In this document: piece after piece, positions 16,823 to 25,247 of the stretch
Layout: each line of letters opens with the position of its first letter
Numbering within the stretch: the stretch's first letter is position 1
Source of the DNA: Halospeciosus flavus
GTDB taxonomy: Archaea > Halobacteriota > Halobacteria > Halobacteriales > Halobacteriaceae
DNA length: 64,000 nucleotides
Direction of reading: 5' to 3'
NCBI RefSeq assembly: GCF_029814175.1
Contig: NZ_CP122312.1
Span: forward strand, 1,674,001-1,738,000
Made by a program: the position numbers and the translations under genes
Notes under the pieces: generated by a model
What the model was told of the DNA's origin: nothing
The model's database searches: none
Seen by the model: the letters and a program-made list of their open reading frames with translations, nothing else

Positions 16823-17656
16823 TTACTCGCGTAGGGCCTCCTCGCGCTGGGCACCTTCGAGGGTCGAGGCTTCGAGGTCCGTCGCGACGACCGCGGGCTT
16901 GTAGGCGCCGCCGTCGAAGAGGTCGTGGTCGCCGACGCTGGACTCGACGAACCGGGTGAACGCGCGGCGCTCGGGCGGCAGTTCGCCGTAGAGAATCTCC
17001 TCCTCGACGAGGTCGTAGACCGGGATACGCGGCGTGAGGAGGGTGTTCTCGCCGACGACGGAGTTCTCGCCGACGACGAAGCCGGAGGTGACCCGACAAC
17101 CGGCGCCGAGGGAGACACCGTCCTCGACGACGACCGGGGCGCTCTCGACCGGTTCGAGGACGCCGCCGATGAGCGTGTTCGCGCCGAGTTTCACGTCGTC
17201 CCCGATCTGGGCACAGGAGCCGACGGTGTCGGCGGAGTCGACGAGCGTGCCGTCGCCGACGTGGGCGCCGATGTTGACGAACGCGGGCGACATGAGGATG
17301 GCGTCGGAACCGACGTAGGCCCCGCGGCGGATGACCGTCCCGTCGGGCGTGTTGCGGGTGCCACGCTCGCCGAGGTCGGCCGTCTCGCGGAGCGGGAGGA
17401 CGTCGTGGTAGGTGACGTCGCCGTAGGTTCGCGCTTCGGTCTCGCGGAGGGCGAAGTTGAGCAGGATACCCTGCTTCACCCACTCGACGGCCTCCCACTC
17501 GCCGCCCCGCTTCTCGGCGGCGCGGACTTCCCCCGCTTCGAGGGCTTCGAGGAAACCGTCGAGGACGCCCAACTCCGAGGCGGTCACGGAGTCGGCGTCG
17601 ACGTCGTCGTTCTCGTAGCGCTGCTGCAGGTCTCGTACGTCGTCTTCGATGCTCAT
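16823..17656 (-). CDS. dapD: Tetrahydrodipicolinate N-succinyltransferase
   Basis: Acyl-CoA-dependent transferase of the left-handed beta-helix family, 277 residues. Hexapeptide repeats are obvious from about residue 90 (GTVIRRGAYVGSDAILMSPAFVNIGAHVGDGTLVDSADTVGSCAQIGDDVKLGANTLIGG). It acylates tetrahydrodipicolinate to protect it during transamination. The start at 17656 overlaps the dapB stop in ATGA; the frame continues upstream only inside dapB. Together with dapE this identifies the acylated branch of the DAP pathway. The aminotransferase (DapC/ArgD) is not in the window. Confidence 0.92.
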   Translation of the reverse strand: MSIEDDVRDLQQRYENDDVDADSVTASELGVLDGFLEALEAGEVRAAEKRGGEWEAVEWVKQGILLNFALRETEARTYGDVTYHDVLPLRETADLGERGTRNTPDGTVIRRGAYVGSDAILMSPAFVNIGAHVGDGTLVDSADTVGSCAQIGDDVKLGANTLIGGVLEPVESAPVVVEDGVSLGAGCRVTSGFVVGENSVVGENTLLTPRIPVYDLVEEEILYGELPPERRAFTRFVESSVGDHDLFDGGAYKPAVVATDLEASTLEGAQREEALRE

Positions 17657-18426
17657 AGTTCGGAAGCTACCTCTTCGAACCGGTAGAAACCGGCGTCCGC
17701 GTTCGCTGCCCACGCCGCCGCGTCGAGCGCACCGGCGGCGAAGACGCCGCGGTCGCCCGCGCGGTGGGTGAGTTCCAGTACTTCGTGGTTGCCCGCGAGC
17801 AGGACCTCGTGCTCGCCGGTCACGTCCCCGGCCCGGCGGGCGTGGACGCCGATCTCGCCCGCCTCGCGTGGCTGGTCGCCCTCGCGGCCGTGGACGTACT
17901 CCGTCTCTTCGTCGTCTCGGGTCTCGACGATCCGGTCGAGAATTACCTTCGCCGTCCCGCTTGGCGCGTCGCGCTTCTGGTTGTGGTGGGTCTCGGTGAC
18001 CTCCACGTCGTAGGACGGCAGGTTCCCGACGGCGGACTCGACGGCGTCGAGGAGCGCCTGGACGCCCCGCGAGAAGTTCGCGCCCAGGAGAATCGGGACC
18101 GCCTCGCCGGCCTCGCGGAGCGACGAGACGTCCGCCTCGTCGAAGCCTGTCGTCCCGACGACGATGGGGACGTCGGTCGCGGCGCAGGCGGCGGCGTAGC
18201 GGACGCTCGACTCGGGACCGGTGAAGTCGACGACCACGTCGACATCGCGCTCTCCGACGAGTTCCTCGAAGTCGGCCGCGTCTTCCACCTCGACGCCGGC
18301 GACGCGGGTGTCACCGGGTGAACGGTTGACCGCGAACGCGACGTCGACGTCGCGGTCGGCGGCCGCCTGCAGGATTTCGCGGCCCATCCGTCCCTCCGCG
18401 CCGGTGACGCCGACGCGCAGGCTCAT
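17653..18426 (-). CDS. dapB: 4-hydroxy-tetrahydrodipicolinate reductase
   Basis: NAD(P)H-dependent reductase, second step of the lysine branch, 257 residues. The Rossmann motif is VGVTGAEGRMGREILQA. VVVDFTGPESSVRYAAAC and VVGTTGFDEADV precede the substrate domain. The catalytic segment ETHHNQKRDAPSGTAK carries the paired histidines and lysine. Both ends overlap neighbours by four bases (dapA stop and dapD start), a tightly coupled operon. Confidence 0.95.
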   Translation of the reverse strand: MSLRVGVTGAEGRMGREILQAAADRDVDVAFAVNRSPGDTRVAGVEVEDAADFEELVGERDVDVVVDFTGPESSVRYAAACAATDVPIVVGTTGFDEADVSSLREAGEAVPILLGANFSRGVQALLDAVESAVGNLPSYDVEVTETHHNQKRDAPSGTAKVILDRIVETRDDEETEYVHGREGDQPREAGEIGVHARRAGDVTGEHEVLLAGNHEVLELTHRAGDRGVFAAGALDAAAWAANADAGFYRFEEVASEL

Positions 18427-19313
18427 CGACCACCCTCCAGGTCGGCGAGGACGGCTTCGAGGTCGGCGAGGAGTTCCTCGGAACCGCGGTTGAGTGGGTC
18501 GCGCATCCGCGCGGGACCGTAGCCGCGAATCTCCATGGCCTCCTTCACGGGGATGGGGTTCGTCTCGTCGAAGAGGACGCGGAACAGCGGGCCGAGTTCG
18601 TGGTGGACCTCGCGTGCGTGCTCGTAGTCGCCGTCGAGGGCGCTCCAGACGAGGTCGCTCATCCGCTCCGGTTCGACGTTCGCGGAGACGCTGATGACGC
18701 CCGTCCCGCCGACCGAGAGGACCGGGAGGGTCATCCCGTCGTCGCCGGAGACCACCCAGAAGTCCTCGTCACGCGTGCGCTCGACGACTTCGCTGATGCG
18801 GTTGATGTCGCCGCTGGCGGCCTTGTACCCCACGATGTTCTCGTGTTCGGCGAGGTTCGCGGCCGTCTCGACGGCGATGTTCCGTCCCGTCCGGCCCGGG
18901 ACGTTGTAGACGATCTGCGGGAGGTCGACCGCGTCGGCGATCTGCCGGTAGTGGTTCTCCATCCCCGCGGGTTCGGGGTTGTTGTAGTACGGCGAGATGA
19001 GCAGCAGTCCGTCGGCGCCGGCCGCGGCGGCGCGCTTCGAGAGCGCGAGCGCTTCGCGGGTGGAATTGCTCCCGGACCCCGCGATGACGGGGACGTCGAC
19101 CGCCTCGACCACCGTCTCGATGACGTCGACGTGTTCGTCGTGGGAGATAGTCGCCGACTCGCCGGTGCTGCCGGCGGGGACGATACCGTCGACACCCGCG
19201 TCTTCGAGACGCTGGGCGTCGGCGGCGAGCTGCTCGTGGTCGATACTGTACTCCTCGTCGAAGGGGGTCGTGATGGCCGGGAAGACGCCGGTCGTGAGTT
19301 CGTTGGGTTCCAT
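18423..19313 (-). CDS. dapA: 4-hydroxy-tetrahydrodipicolinate synthase
   Basis: Class I aldolase condensing pyruvate with aspartate semialdehyde, first gene of the lysine operon, 296 residues. The Schiff-base Lys164 is in IVGYKAASGD, Tyr136 in QIVYNVPGRTGRN with the substrate-binding Arg141 nearby, and the GSTGE loop at 49-52. These fit true DapA better than the KDG aldolase upstream. The ATG at 19313 has only a weak TATA-like stretch (minus-strand CGAAAACC) about 28 bases before it. The operon order is dapA-dapB-dapD-lysA-dapF-dapE. Confidence 0.93.
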   Translation of the reverse strand: MEPNELTTGVFPAITTPFDEEYSIDHEQLAADAQRLEDAGVDGIVPAGSTGESATISHDEHVDVIETVVEAVDVPVIAGSGSNSTREALALSKRAAAAGADGLLLISPYYNNPEPAGMENHYRQIADAVDLPQIVYNVPGRTGRNIAVETAANLAEHENIVGYKAASGDINRISEVVERTRDEDFWVVSGDDGMTLPVLSVGGTGVISVSANVEPERMSDLVWSALDGDYEHAREVHHELGPLFRVLFDETNPIPVKEAMEIRGYGPARMRDPLNRGSEELLADLEAVLADLEGGR

Positions 19314-19623
19314 GTGTGTCGTCGGGTGTGTGGGTGGTTTTCGGTGTCGGCGCGCCGCCGGAAGTAGCCCGACACGGGGTCGCTACGCCCGCGAAGGACC
19401 GGTGGTTACGCGCGTTTACCGTCGGGTTTCCCGGTCGCTGAGAAGACAGTGCCGACGCTCACCGTCCCGTCTCCCGTCCGCGTGTGAGCGCCGTGCATGT
19501 ACTCGACACTCTGCACGGGCACCGGTAAACCTCTTTCGCCGGGCGCAATCCCTGCCATCCCCGTCCGAGAGTGATCGACCTTTGAACGACCTTTATAGTC
19601 GACCGCCGCGACGTCCCGCACAG
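19314..19623. other. 310-base intergenic region between dapA and phosphoesterase
   Basis: Holds the divergent promoters. On the plus strand ACCTTTATAG is centred about 30 bases before the ATG at 19624, typical of a leaderless promoter. On the minus strand only a weak element precedes dapA. A short minus-strand frame of about 50 codons (19406-19558) exists but uses codons rare in the surrounding genes and is not called. No tRNA or other RNA fold was recognised. Confidence 0.6.
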
Positions 19624-20265
19624 ATGCTCGTCCTGGGAGACGCCCACGCGAACGAATCGGACCGGCGACAGGCCCTCTTCGCCGCCTATCGCGCCGCCGA
19701 CGCCGACGTCGCGTTGCAGGTCGGTGACCTCTACTACTACGACCTCCCGGTCCAGACCTACTTCATCGCGGGTAACAACGAGGACTTCGACGTCGTCGAG
19801 GCCCTCCGTCACGGCCGGGTCAGTTCGTCGGACGTCGAGAACGCGACCCTCCTCGCCAGCGACGCGGTCGACCTCCAGGGAATCCGCGTCGGTGGATTGT
19901 CGGGGAACTACGCCCCGACGCAGTTCGAGAAGTCCCGCGACGAACTCGAAGGAGACCGACGACGACACTTCGTCCGCGAGGACGTCGAGGCCGCGAAGGA
20001 ACTGGAGGACGTCGACGTCTTCCTCACCCACGAGGCGCCACACGGGACGCCGGTCGTCGAAGACTACGACGTCGGCTGCAAGTACGTCGACGAGATTCTG
20101 GAGGCACTCGAACCCGACCTCTGCCTGGTCGGCCACCACCACGAACACACCGAGAGTACCTTCGGCCCGACTCGCGTCGTCACGCTCGGTCCCGTCTGGG
20201 AGTCCTACTACGACCTCGAACCCGAAACACTCGAATTAGCGCGCTACGAGACGCCAGACGCCTGA
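19624..20265 (+). CDS. Metallophosphoesterase
   Basis: Calcineurin-like phosphoesterase, 213 residues. The dinuclear-metal motifs are present in order: LVLGDAHAN, LQVGDLYYY, IAGNNEDF, VFLTHEAPHG and LVGHHHEHTE. Members are phosphodiesterases or phosphatases with varied substrates; none can be assigned here. The ATG at 19624 lies just before the first beta strand and is supported by the TATA box at about 19591. The frame is open for 200 codons upstream, but that region is antisense to dapA. Confidence 0.85.
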   Translation: MLVLGDAHANESDRRQALFAAYRAADADVALQVGDLYYYDLPVQTYFIAGNNEDFDVVEALRHGRVSSSDVENATLLASDAVDLQGIRVGGLSGNYAPTQFEKSRDELEGDRRRHFVREDVEAAKELEDVDVFLTHEAPHGTPVVEDYDVGCKYVDEILEALEPDLCLVGHHHEHTESTFGPTRVVTLGPVWESYYDLEPETLELARYETPDA

Positions 20266-20355
20266 GACGAAGTCGCCTCCGACTGCGGAATGTGTACTTA
20301 TTTTCAAAATTCTGCAAGTGGATTTATGTATGTGGGGCGGCAAGTATTGTACACG

Positions 20356-20814
20356 ATGACCGCCCGACAGCCCTCCACTCTGACAGACGCCCTCGGCCCC
20401 GCAGGGGACGCAATCGACCGACTCCGCGGCGACGTCAACGACGACGCCGCGCTCATCGAGCGAACGTTCGAGACGGTCGTCGAGACCGTCGGCCACGACG
20501 CCACGCTCTACGCCGACCTGAGCCGCGACCTCGTCGAGGACACGCCGGCCAACGCCTACGACGCCGTGACCCGACCCGACCTCGCCGTCGAGAGCGAGGG
20601 GACCGAACTCGTCGTCACGGTCGCGGACCACGACACGCTGGCTGATCGCGACGTCGTCGTCTCCCGACTCGAAGGCCTCCGTGAGACTGGGGCCGATCGC
20701 GTCCTCGTCGTTCCCGACGAAGAGAGCGCACGCTTCGACGCCCACAACCTCGCCGACGTCGTCGACGGCGACGTCACGGTCGCAGTCCCCGAGGAGATCC
20801 ACGCACTCCTCTGA
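20356..20814 (+). CDS. Haloarchaeal protein of unknown function
   Basis: Protein of 152 residues that I do not recognise. It has a helical N-terminal half (ALIERTFETVVETVGHDATLYADLSRDLVED) and an alternating beta/alpha C-terminal half (LAVESEGTELVVTVADHD, DRVLVVPDEESARF, VTVAVPEEIHALL) resembling a small Rossmann-like or nuclease-like core without obvious catalytic residues. No signal peptide or membrane segment. ATTTATGTAT about 30 bases before the ATG supports the start at 20356. The NYN-domain gene follows after 45 bases. Confidence 0.65.
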   Translation: MTARQPSTLTDALGPAGDAIDRLRGDVNDDAALIERTFETVVETVGHDATLYADLSRDLVEDTPANAYDAVTRPDLAVESEGTELVVTVADHDTLADRDVVVSRLEGLRETGADRVLVVPDEESARFDAHNLADVVDGDVTVAVPEEIHALL

Positions 20815-20859
20815 GACCGGTCACAGACTCTTTACGCGCGCCCGTCCACTACCGGAACG

Positions 20860-21357
20860 ATGGTCGACATTCACGACGCCCAGCGCGTCGCGGTTCTCGC
20901 CGACGCGCAGAACCTCTATCACTCCGCCCAGAGTCTCTACTCCCGCAACATCGACTACGGCTCGCTCCTCTCGAAGGCCGTCCAGGACCGCCAACTCGTC
21001 CGGGCCATCGCCTACGTCGTCCGGGCCGAGTCCCCACAAGAGGAGTCGTTCTTCGAAGCTCTGGTCGACATCGGCTTCGAGACGAAGATCAAGGACATCA
21101 AGACGTTCGGCGACGGGTCGAAGAAGGCCGACTGGGACGTCGGGATGAGCCTCGACGCCGTCTCGCTCGCGGAGAAGGTCGACACCGTCGTCCTCTGCAC
21201 CGGCGACGGCGACTTCTCGCGACTCTGTACCCACCTCCGCCACGAGGGCGTCCGGACCGAAGCGATGGGCTTCGAGTCCTCGACCTCAGAGGAACTCGTC
21301 GAGGCCGCCGACGCCTTCGTCGACCTCTCCGAACGAGAGGATACGTTCCTGCTGTAG
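20860..21357 (+). CDS. NYN-domain (LabA-like) putative ribonuclease
   Basis: PIN-like NYN domain protein, 165 residues. Conserved acidic residues that would bind the catalytic metal are in VLADAQNLYHS, KADWDVGMSLDAV and LCTGDGDFSRLC. Members cleave RNA or act in RNA processing; no substrate is known for this subgroup. It covers almost the whole protein, so there is no additional domain. It follows the unknown gene at 20356 on the same strand and may be cotranscribed. Confidence 0.82.
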   Translation: MVDIHDAQRVAVLADAQNLYHSAQSLYSRNIDYGSLLSKAVQDRQLVRAIAYVVRAESPQEESFFEALVDIGFETKIKDIKTFGDGSKKADWDVGMSLDAVSLAEKVDTVVLCTGDGDFSRLCTHLRHEGVRTEAMGFESSTSEELVEAADAFVDLSEREDTFLL

Positions 21358-21502
21358 CGGTCTCAACGCGAGACGTCACCAGTCCAGTCCGCAGTACTCC
21401 GGAGTAGCGACGCCGAAACAGACTGAAGGAAAGTCGTCGTGCTGTGCAGACCGTCCCGCCGGTAGTCCGTCCGGTAGGGTGGGAGTGGGGGCGCGGGCGT
21501 CT

Positions 21503-21682
21503 CTAGACCGTCCGGCCTTCCTCGGAGACGCCGACGAGGAGCGTCCCGATGGAGAGACCGACCGCGGCGACGGCGGCGAGACCCAGCGAGAGCGTGTTCA
21601 CGGTGTCGCCCATCGTCGTCCACAGTAGGAGGGCACCGAAGACGACGAGGAGCACGATGCCGAGTGCAGCCTTCGTGTTCAT
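21503..21682 (-). CDS. Small two-helix membrane protein
   Basis: Protein of 59 residues with two predicted transmembrane segments ([21 protein letters not shown] and [21 protein letters not shown]) and short charged ends. Function unknown. The ATG at 21682 gives a Met-Asn-Thr-Lys start directly before the first helix; the frame is open a further nine codons upstream. The 145 bases between it and the NYN gene hold nothing recognisable. Confidence 0.65.
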   Translation of the reverse strand: MNTKAALGIVLLVVFGALLLWTTMGDTVNTLSLGLAAVAAVGLSIGTLLVGVSEEGRTV

Positions 21683-21796
21683 GCGAGTGCGTTGCGTGGC
21701 TACCCACATAAGCCCACCTGTCCGCTGTCGGGTCCCCCGGGATGGACGCGCGTTCCAGAACTGCTATACCTCCGGCGACCCCCGTTTCGAGACAGG

Positions 21797-22273
21797 ATGC
21801 ACGAGGCCGGACTCCCCGAACTCCGGACGCTCGCCGACTACCAGTTCGGTGCGGGCGTCGGCGCGGCGTTGTTCCCGGACGACGACGAGTACGAGGTCGA
21901 CCGCTCGAAGACCGGACGCCCCCGACAGGTCGCCACCGTCGCGGGCGACGAGCGTCGGCGCCTCGTCTCGCTGGGGACCGACGGCCGGTTCACGCTCGGC
22001 CTCGCCGGTGGCGAACGCATCGTCGACGCCCTCGACGCGCCCGGCGGTCGGGTCGTCGTCGGCGACGAGAGCGAACCCTTCGTCCGCGAGGGCAAGAACG
22101 TCTTCGCGAAGTTCGTGGCGGCAGTCGACCCCCAGATTCGCCCCTCTGACGAGGTGGCGGTCGTCCACGAAGACGGCGACGTGCTCGCGGTCGGACGGGC
22201 CGAACTCGACGCCGCGGCGATGCGGGACTTCGACACCGGGATGGCGGTGCTGGTTCGGGAAGGCGCGGACTGA
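21797..22273 (+). CDS. PUA-domain RNA-binding protein
   Basis: Protein of 158 residues. The C-terminal 80 residues are a PUA domain close to that of archaeal tRNA-guanine transglycosylases ([71 protein letters not shown]). The first half ([19 protein letters not shown]) resembles the domain that precedes PUA in the same family. It has no catalytic domain, so it is probably an RNA-binding accessory, perhaps linked to tRNA modification as its neighbour TrmI is. The ATG at 21797 starts the conserved part. Confidence 0.8.
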   Translation: MHEAGLPELRTLADYQFGAGVGAALFPDDDEYEVDRSKTGRPRQVATVAGDERRRLVSLGTDGRFTLGLAGGERIVDALDAPGGRVVVGDESEPFVREGKNVFAKFVAAVDPQIRPSDEVAVVHEDGDVLAVGRAELDAAAMRDFDTGMAVLVREGAD

Positions 22274-22334
22274 GCGAAATCGAACGCTGACTACAAACCC
22301 ACCCTTTTTCCTGTCGCAGTCCGTCCGTCTACGT

Positions 22335-22739
22335 ATGTTTGGAGGAGGCGGGGGTATGAACCCCAGGAAGATGAAACAGATGATGAAGCAGATGGGTATC
22401 GACGTCGAGGAGATCGACGCCGAGGAAGTCGTCATCCGCACCGGTGATGGCGAGGAACTCGTCTTCGACGACGCCGACGTCACCCGCATGGACGCCCGCG
22501 GGCAACAGACCTACCAGATTATCGGCAACCCCGAAGAGCGGGAGTCCACCGCCGGCACGGGTGCGGGCGAGGCCGAAGCCGAAGCCGAAACCGAGGCCGA
22601 GGAAGGCGGTGCGGGTGAGATCCCGGCCAGCGACATCGAGATCGTCGCCCAGCGCACCGGCGCGAGCGAGGACGAGGCGCGTGCGGCCCTCGAAGAGACG
22701 GGTGGCGACCTCGCTGCCGCCGTCGAGAAACTCGAGTGA
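22335..22739 (+). CDS. nac: Nascent polypeptide-associated complex protein
   Basis: Archaeal homologue of alpha-NAC, 134 residues, a ribosome-associated factor that contacts emerging polypeptides. [34 protein letters not shown] is the characteristic N-terminus, followed by the NAC beta domain. An acidic Ala-Glu linker (about residues 73-95) follows, and then a C-terminal UBA domain ([33 protein letters not shown]). Its TGA overlaps the GTG start of trmI. Confidence 0.95.
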   Translation: MFGGGGGMNPRKMKQMMKQMGIDVEEIDAEEVVIRTGDGEELVFDDADVTRMDARGQQTYQIIGNPEERESTAGTGAGEAEAEAETEAEEGGAGEIPASDIEIVAQRTGASEDEARAALEETGGDLAAAVEKLE

Positions 22740-23467
22740 CGCTCCTCGTCGTCCGCGGTGACCGCGAGTTCCTCGTCGAGCGCGGCGAGGAACTCCACAC
22801 GGACCTGGGGGTCCTCGACGTCCCCGACGACGCCGAACCCGGCGACACGCTCACGACGCACCTCGACGAAGAGTTCCGCGTCCGCGAACTCCGCGGGCCG
22901 GACCTCTTCGACCACATGGAGCGGACGGGCGCGCCGATGGTCCCGAAGGACATCGGCATCGTCGTCGGCAATACGGGCGTCTGCGCCGAGGACCGCGTCC
23001 TCGACGCCGGCACCGGGACGGGCGTGCTCTCGGCCTACCTCGGCCGGATGGGTGCGGACGTCACGACCTACGAGATAAAACCCGAGTTCGCCGAAGTGGC
23101 CCGCGAGAACATGGACCTCGCCGGCGTCGCCGAGAACGTCGACGTCCGGGCGGGCGACCTGACTGAGCACCTCGACGACGTCGTCGAGGAGGGTCCCTTC
23201 GACGTCCTCACACTCGACACCGAGGACGCACCCGAAGTCGTCGAACGCGCGCCGGAACTGCTCGCCTCGGGCGGGTACGTCTCGGTGTACTCCCCGTTCG
23301 TGGAGAACGCCCGCGCCGCCGCCGAGACGGCCCGCGAGGCCGGTCTCGTAGAAGTCGAGACTCTCGAAACCATCCAGCGCCGGATGGACTTCGACGAGCG
23401 TGGGAGCCGACCGACCACGAAGGGTATCGGCCACACGGGCTACCTCACGTTCGCGCGGACGGAGTAA
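22736..23467 (+). CDS. trmI: tRNA (adenine-N1)-methyltransferase TrmI
   Basis: SAM-dependent methyltransferase modifying A57/A58 of tRNA, 243 residues. A small N-terminal beta domain precedes the SAM motif [16 protein letters not shown]. The acidic ribose-binding residue is in [10 protein letters not shown], and the catalytic segment is [20 protein letters not shown]. The GTG start at 22736 overlaps the nac stop (GTGA), so the two genes are coupled. Confidence 0.9.
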   Translation: MTLLVVRGDREFLVERGEELHTDLGVLDVPDDAEPGDTLTTHLDEEFRVRELRGPDLFDHMERTGAPMVPKDIGIVVGNTGVCAEDRVLDAGTGTGVLSAYLGRMGADVTTYEIKPEFAEVARENMDLAGVAENVDVRAGDLTEHLDDVVEEGPFDVLTLDTEDAPEVVERAPELLASGGYVSVYSPFVENARAAAETAREAGLVEVETLETIQRRMDFDERGSRPTTKGIGHTGYLTFARTE

Positions 23468-23584
23468 CTCCCGTTCTCGCCCTTCTTCTCGTCGTTCGAC
23501 ACTCGCCAGCGACAGGTGAGCGATTCGTGGTGGCTCGGCCGGTGGACCCCGATAAGAAAGCCTCGAACGTCGCGAAAAAGTGGC

Positions 23585-24265
23585 TCAGTAGATGAGTTCG
23601 TCGTCCTTCTCGACCATGTAGAGCGTCCGCGCGGAGATGTTGACCGCGTGGTCGCCGACGCGTTCGAGGTCGCGGACGGTGAGGAGCATCCGGGAGACGT
23701 CCTGCATGAGGTCCTCGACTTCCTCCTCGGTGGCTTCCTCGCCGAGTTCCGTCTCGATGAGGTCGCGGACCACGGCGCGCGAGGCGTCGGCACAGAGTTC
23801 GTCGAGGTCGTCGTCGCGCGCGGCGATTTCGTAACAGCGGTCGACGTCCTCGTGCTCGTAGGCCTCCATCGCGTCCTCGACCATCTCGACGGTCAGGTCA
23901 CCGATGGCGTTGATGTCGACCTCGGGGAACATGTCGCGGTCGGCGTCGAGGGTGTGCTCGCCGAGGTTGGTCGCGAGGTCCCCGATGCGTTCGAGGTCGG
24001 TGATGATCTTGAACGAGGAGGCGATGAGGCGGAGGTCGCCCGCGACTGGCTGTTGGAGGGCCAGCAGGTCGATACAGTCCTGTTCGAGGTCGAGGTAGAG
24101 GTCGTTGATCTCGTCGTCGCCCTCGATGACCCGCTGGGCGAGCTCCTCGTCTTTCGTCTCCATCGCTTCGAGCGCCATCCGGAGACGGTCGATGACGACC
24201 TCGGACATGTAGAGGACGTCCTCCTGCATCGAGTCGAGTTGTTCTTGGTAGGATTCGCGTGCCAT
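23585..24265 (-). CDS. phoU: Phosphate-signalling protein PhoU
   Basis: Last gene of the pst operon, 226 residues, all helical. It has the two PhoU repeats (SEVVIDRLRMALEAMETKDEELAQRVIEGDDEINDLY and its second copy around AAEA..DDDLDEL) and the metal-binding signatures ITDLERIGDLATNLGEHTL and VRDLERVGDHAVNISARTLYM. PhoU represses phosphate uptake through the Pst transporter when phosphate is plentiful. The ATG at 24265 is 55 bases after pstB; the frame upstream runs through the end of pstB and is not coding. Confidence 0.93.
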   Translation of the reverse strand: MARESYQEQLDSMQEDVLYMSEVVIDRLRMALEAMETKDEELAQRVIEGDDEINDLYLDLEQDCIDLLALQQPVAGDLRLIASSFKIITDLERIGDLATNLGEHTLDADRDMFPEVDINAIGDLTVEMVEDAMEAYEHEDVDRCYEIAARDDDLDELCADASRAVVRDLIETELGEEATEEEVEDLMQDVSRMLLTVRDLERVGDHAVNISARTLYMVEKDDELIY

Positions 24266-24320
24266 AGTTGGTGTCAGATGTATGATTGGGGACTGCGTAT
24301 AACGGTTCGGGCTCGTCCGA

Positions 24321-25244
24321 CTACCCGAACTTGCCGGTGATGTAGTCTTCGACGCGCTGGCTCTGCGGGTTCTCGAAGATCTGTTCGGTGTCGCCGTACT
24401 CGACGAGTTCGCCACCCGTGAGGAAGACGGCCGTCTGGTCGGAGATGCGGGCCGCCTGCTGCATGTTGTGGGTGACGATGACGACGGTGTAGTCCTCGGA
24501 GAGTTCGTCGACGAGGTCCTCGATCTTCGAGGTCGCGATGGGGTCGAGCGCCGAGGCCGGTTCGTCCATCAGGATGACCTCGGGGTCGACGGCGAGCGCG
24601 CGGGCGATGCAGAGTCGCTGCTGTTGGCCGCCGGAGAGGCCGAGCGCGTTGTCCTCGAGGCGGTCGTGCACCTCGTCCCAGAGTGCGGCCTTCCGGAGCG
24701 CGCGTTCGACGATCTCGTCTTCTTCCTCGCCGGAGTCGTCACCGAGGAGCCGTGCGAGGAGACCCGACTGAATGTCTCCGTGCTTGCGGGGTCCGTAGGC
24801 GACGTTGTCGCGGATGGACTTCGGGAACGGGTTCGGCGACTGGAACACCTGGCCGACCCGCTTGCGGAGTTCCACGAGGTCGATACCCTCCTGGTAGATC
24901 TCCTGGCCGTCGAGTTCGACCGACCCCTCGACGGAGGCGGCCTTGATGCGGTCGTTCATCCGGTTGAGACACCGGAGGAACGTCGACTTCCCACAACCGG
25001 AGGGGCCGATGAGGGCCGTCACGGAGTTCTCCGGGATGTCCATCGAGATGTTCTGGATGGCGTGGTCTTCACCGTAGTAGACGTTGAGGTCCTCGACGGA
25101 GAACTTCGTGGGACCGTCGAAGTCGTAGTCGACCCACGACTCTTGGACCTCTTCTTCCGTCTCGCCGGCCGTAGTCGGCGTCGACGTGGTCGTCCCGGGC
25201 GATTCCTCCTCGGTCGGTTCGGGGGTGCTGTGTGTTTCACTCAT
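24321..25244 (-). CDS. pstB: Phosphate ABC transporter ATP-binding protein
   Basis: ATPase of the phosphate importer, 307 residues. Walker [10 protein letters not shown] is at 80-88, with Q-loop [11 protein letters not shown], signature [15 protein letters not shown], Walker [14 protein letters not shown] and H-loop [10 protein letters not shown]. The first 45 residues form an acidic Thr/Glu-rich extension not found in bacterial PstB. A short insert near [16 protein letters not shown] is also typical of halophiles. It starts three bases after the pstA stop. Confidence 0.95.
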   Translation of the reverse strand: MSETHSTPEPTEEESPGTTTSTPTTAGETEEEVQESWVDYDFDGPTKFSVEDLNVYYGEDHAIQNISMDIPENSVTALIGPSGCGKSTFLRCLNRMNDRIKAASVEGSVELDGQEIYQEGIDLVELRKRVGQVFQSPNPFPKSIRDNVAYGPRKHGDIQSGLLARLLGDDSGEEEDEIVERALRKAALWDEVHDRLEDNALGLSGGQQQRLCIARALAVDPEVILMDEPASALDPIATSKIEDLVDELSEDYTVVIVTHNMQQAARISDQTAVFLTGGELVEYGDTEQIFENPQSQRVEDYITGKFG

Positions 25245-25247
25245 TGA

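Noticed and set aside
19406..19558. Possible 50-residue minus-strand gene between dapA and the phosphoesterase
   Set aside because: It contains codons rare in this genome (AGA, TTA), lacks a recognisable family, and the nearby TATA element serves the plus-strand gene equally well.
20290..20355. Upstream ATG at 20290 for the unknown gene starting at 20356
   Set aside because: It would place the TATA-like ATTTATGTAT inside the coding sequence and add Phe/Tyr/Cys-rich residues unlike the rest.
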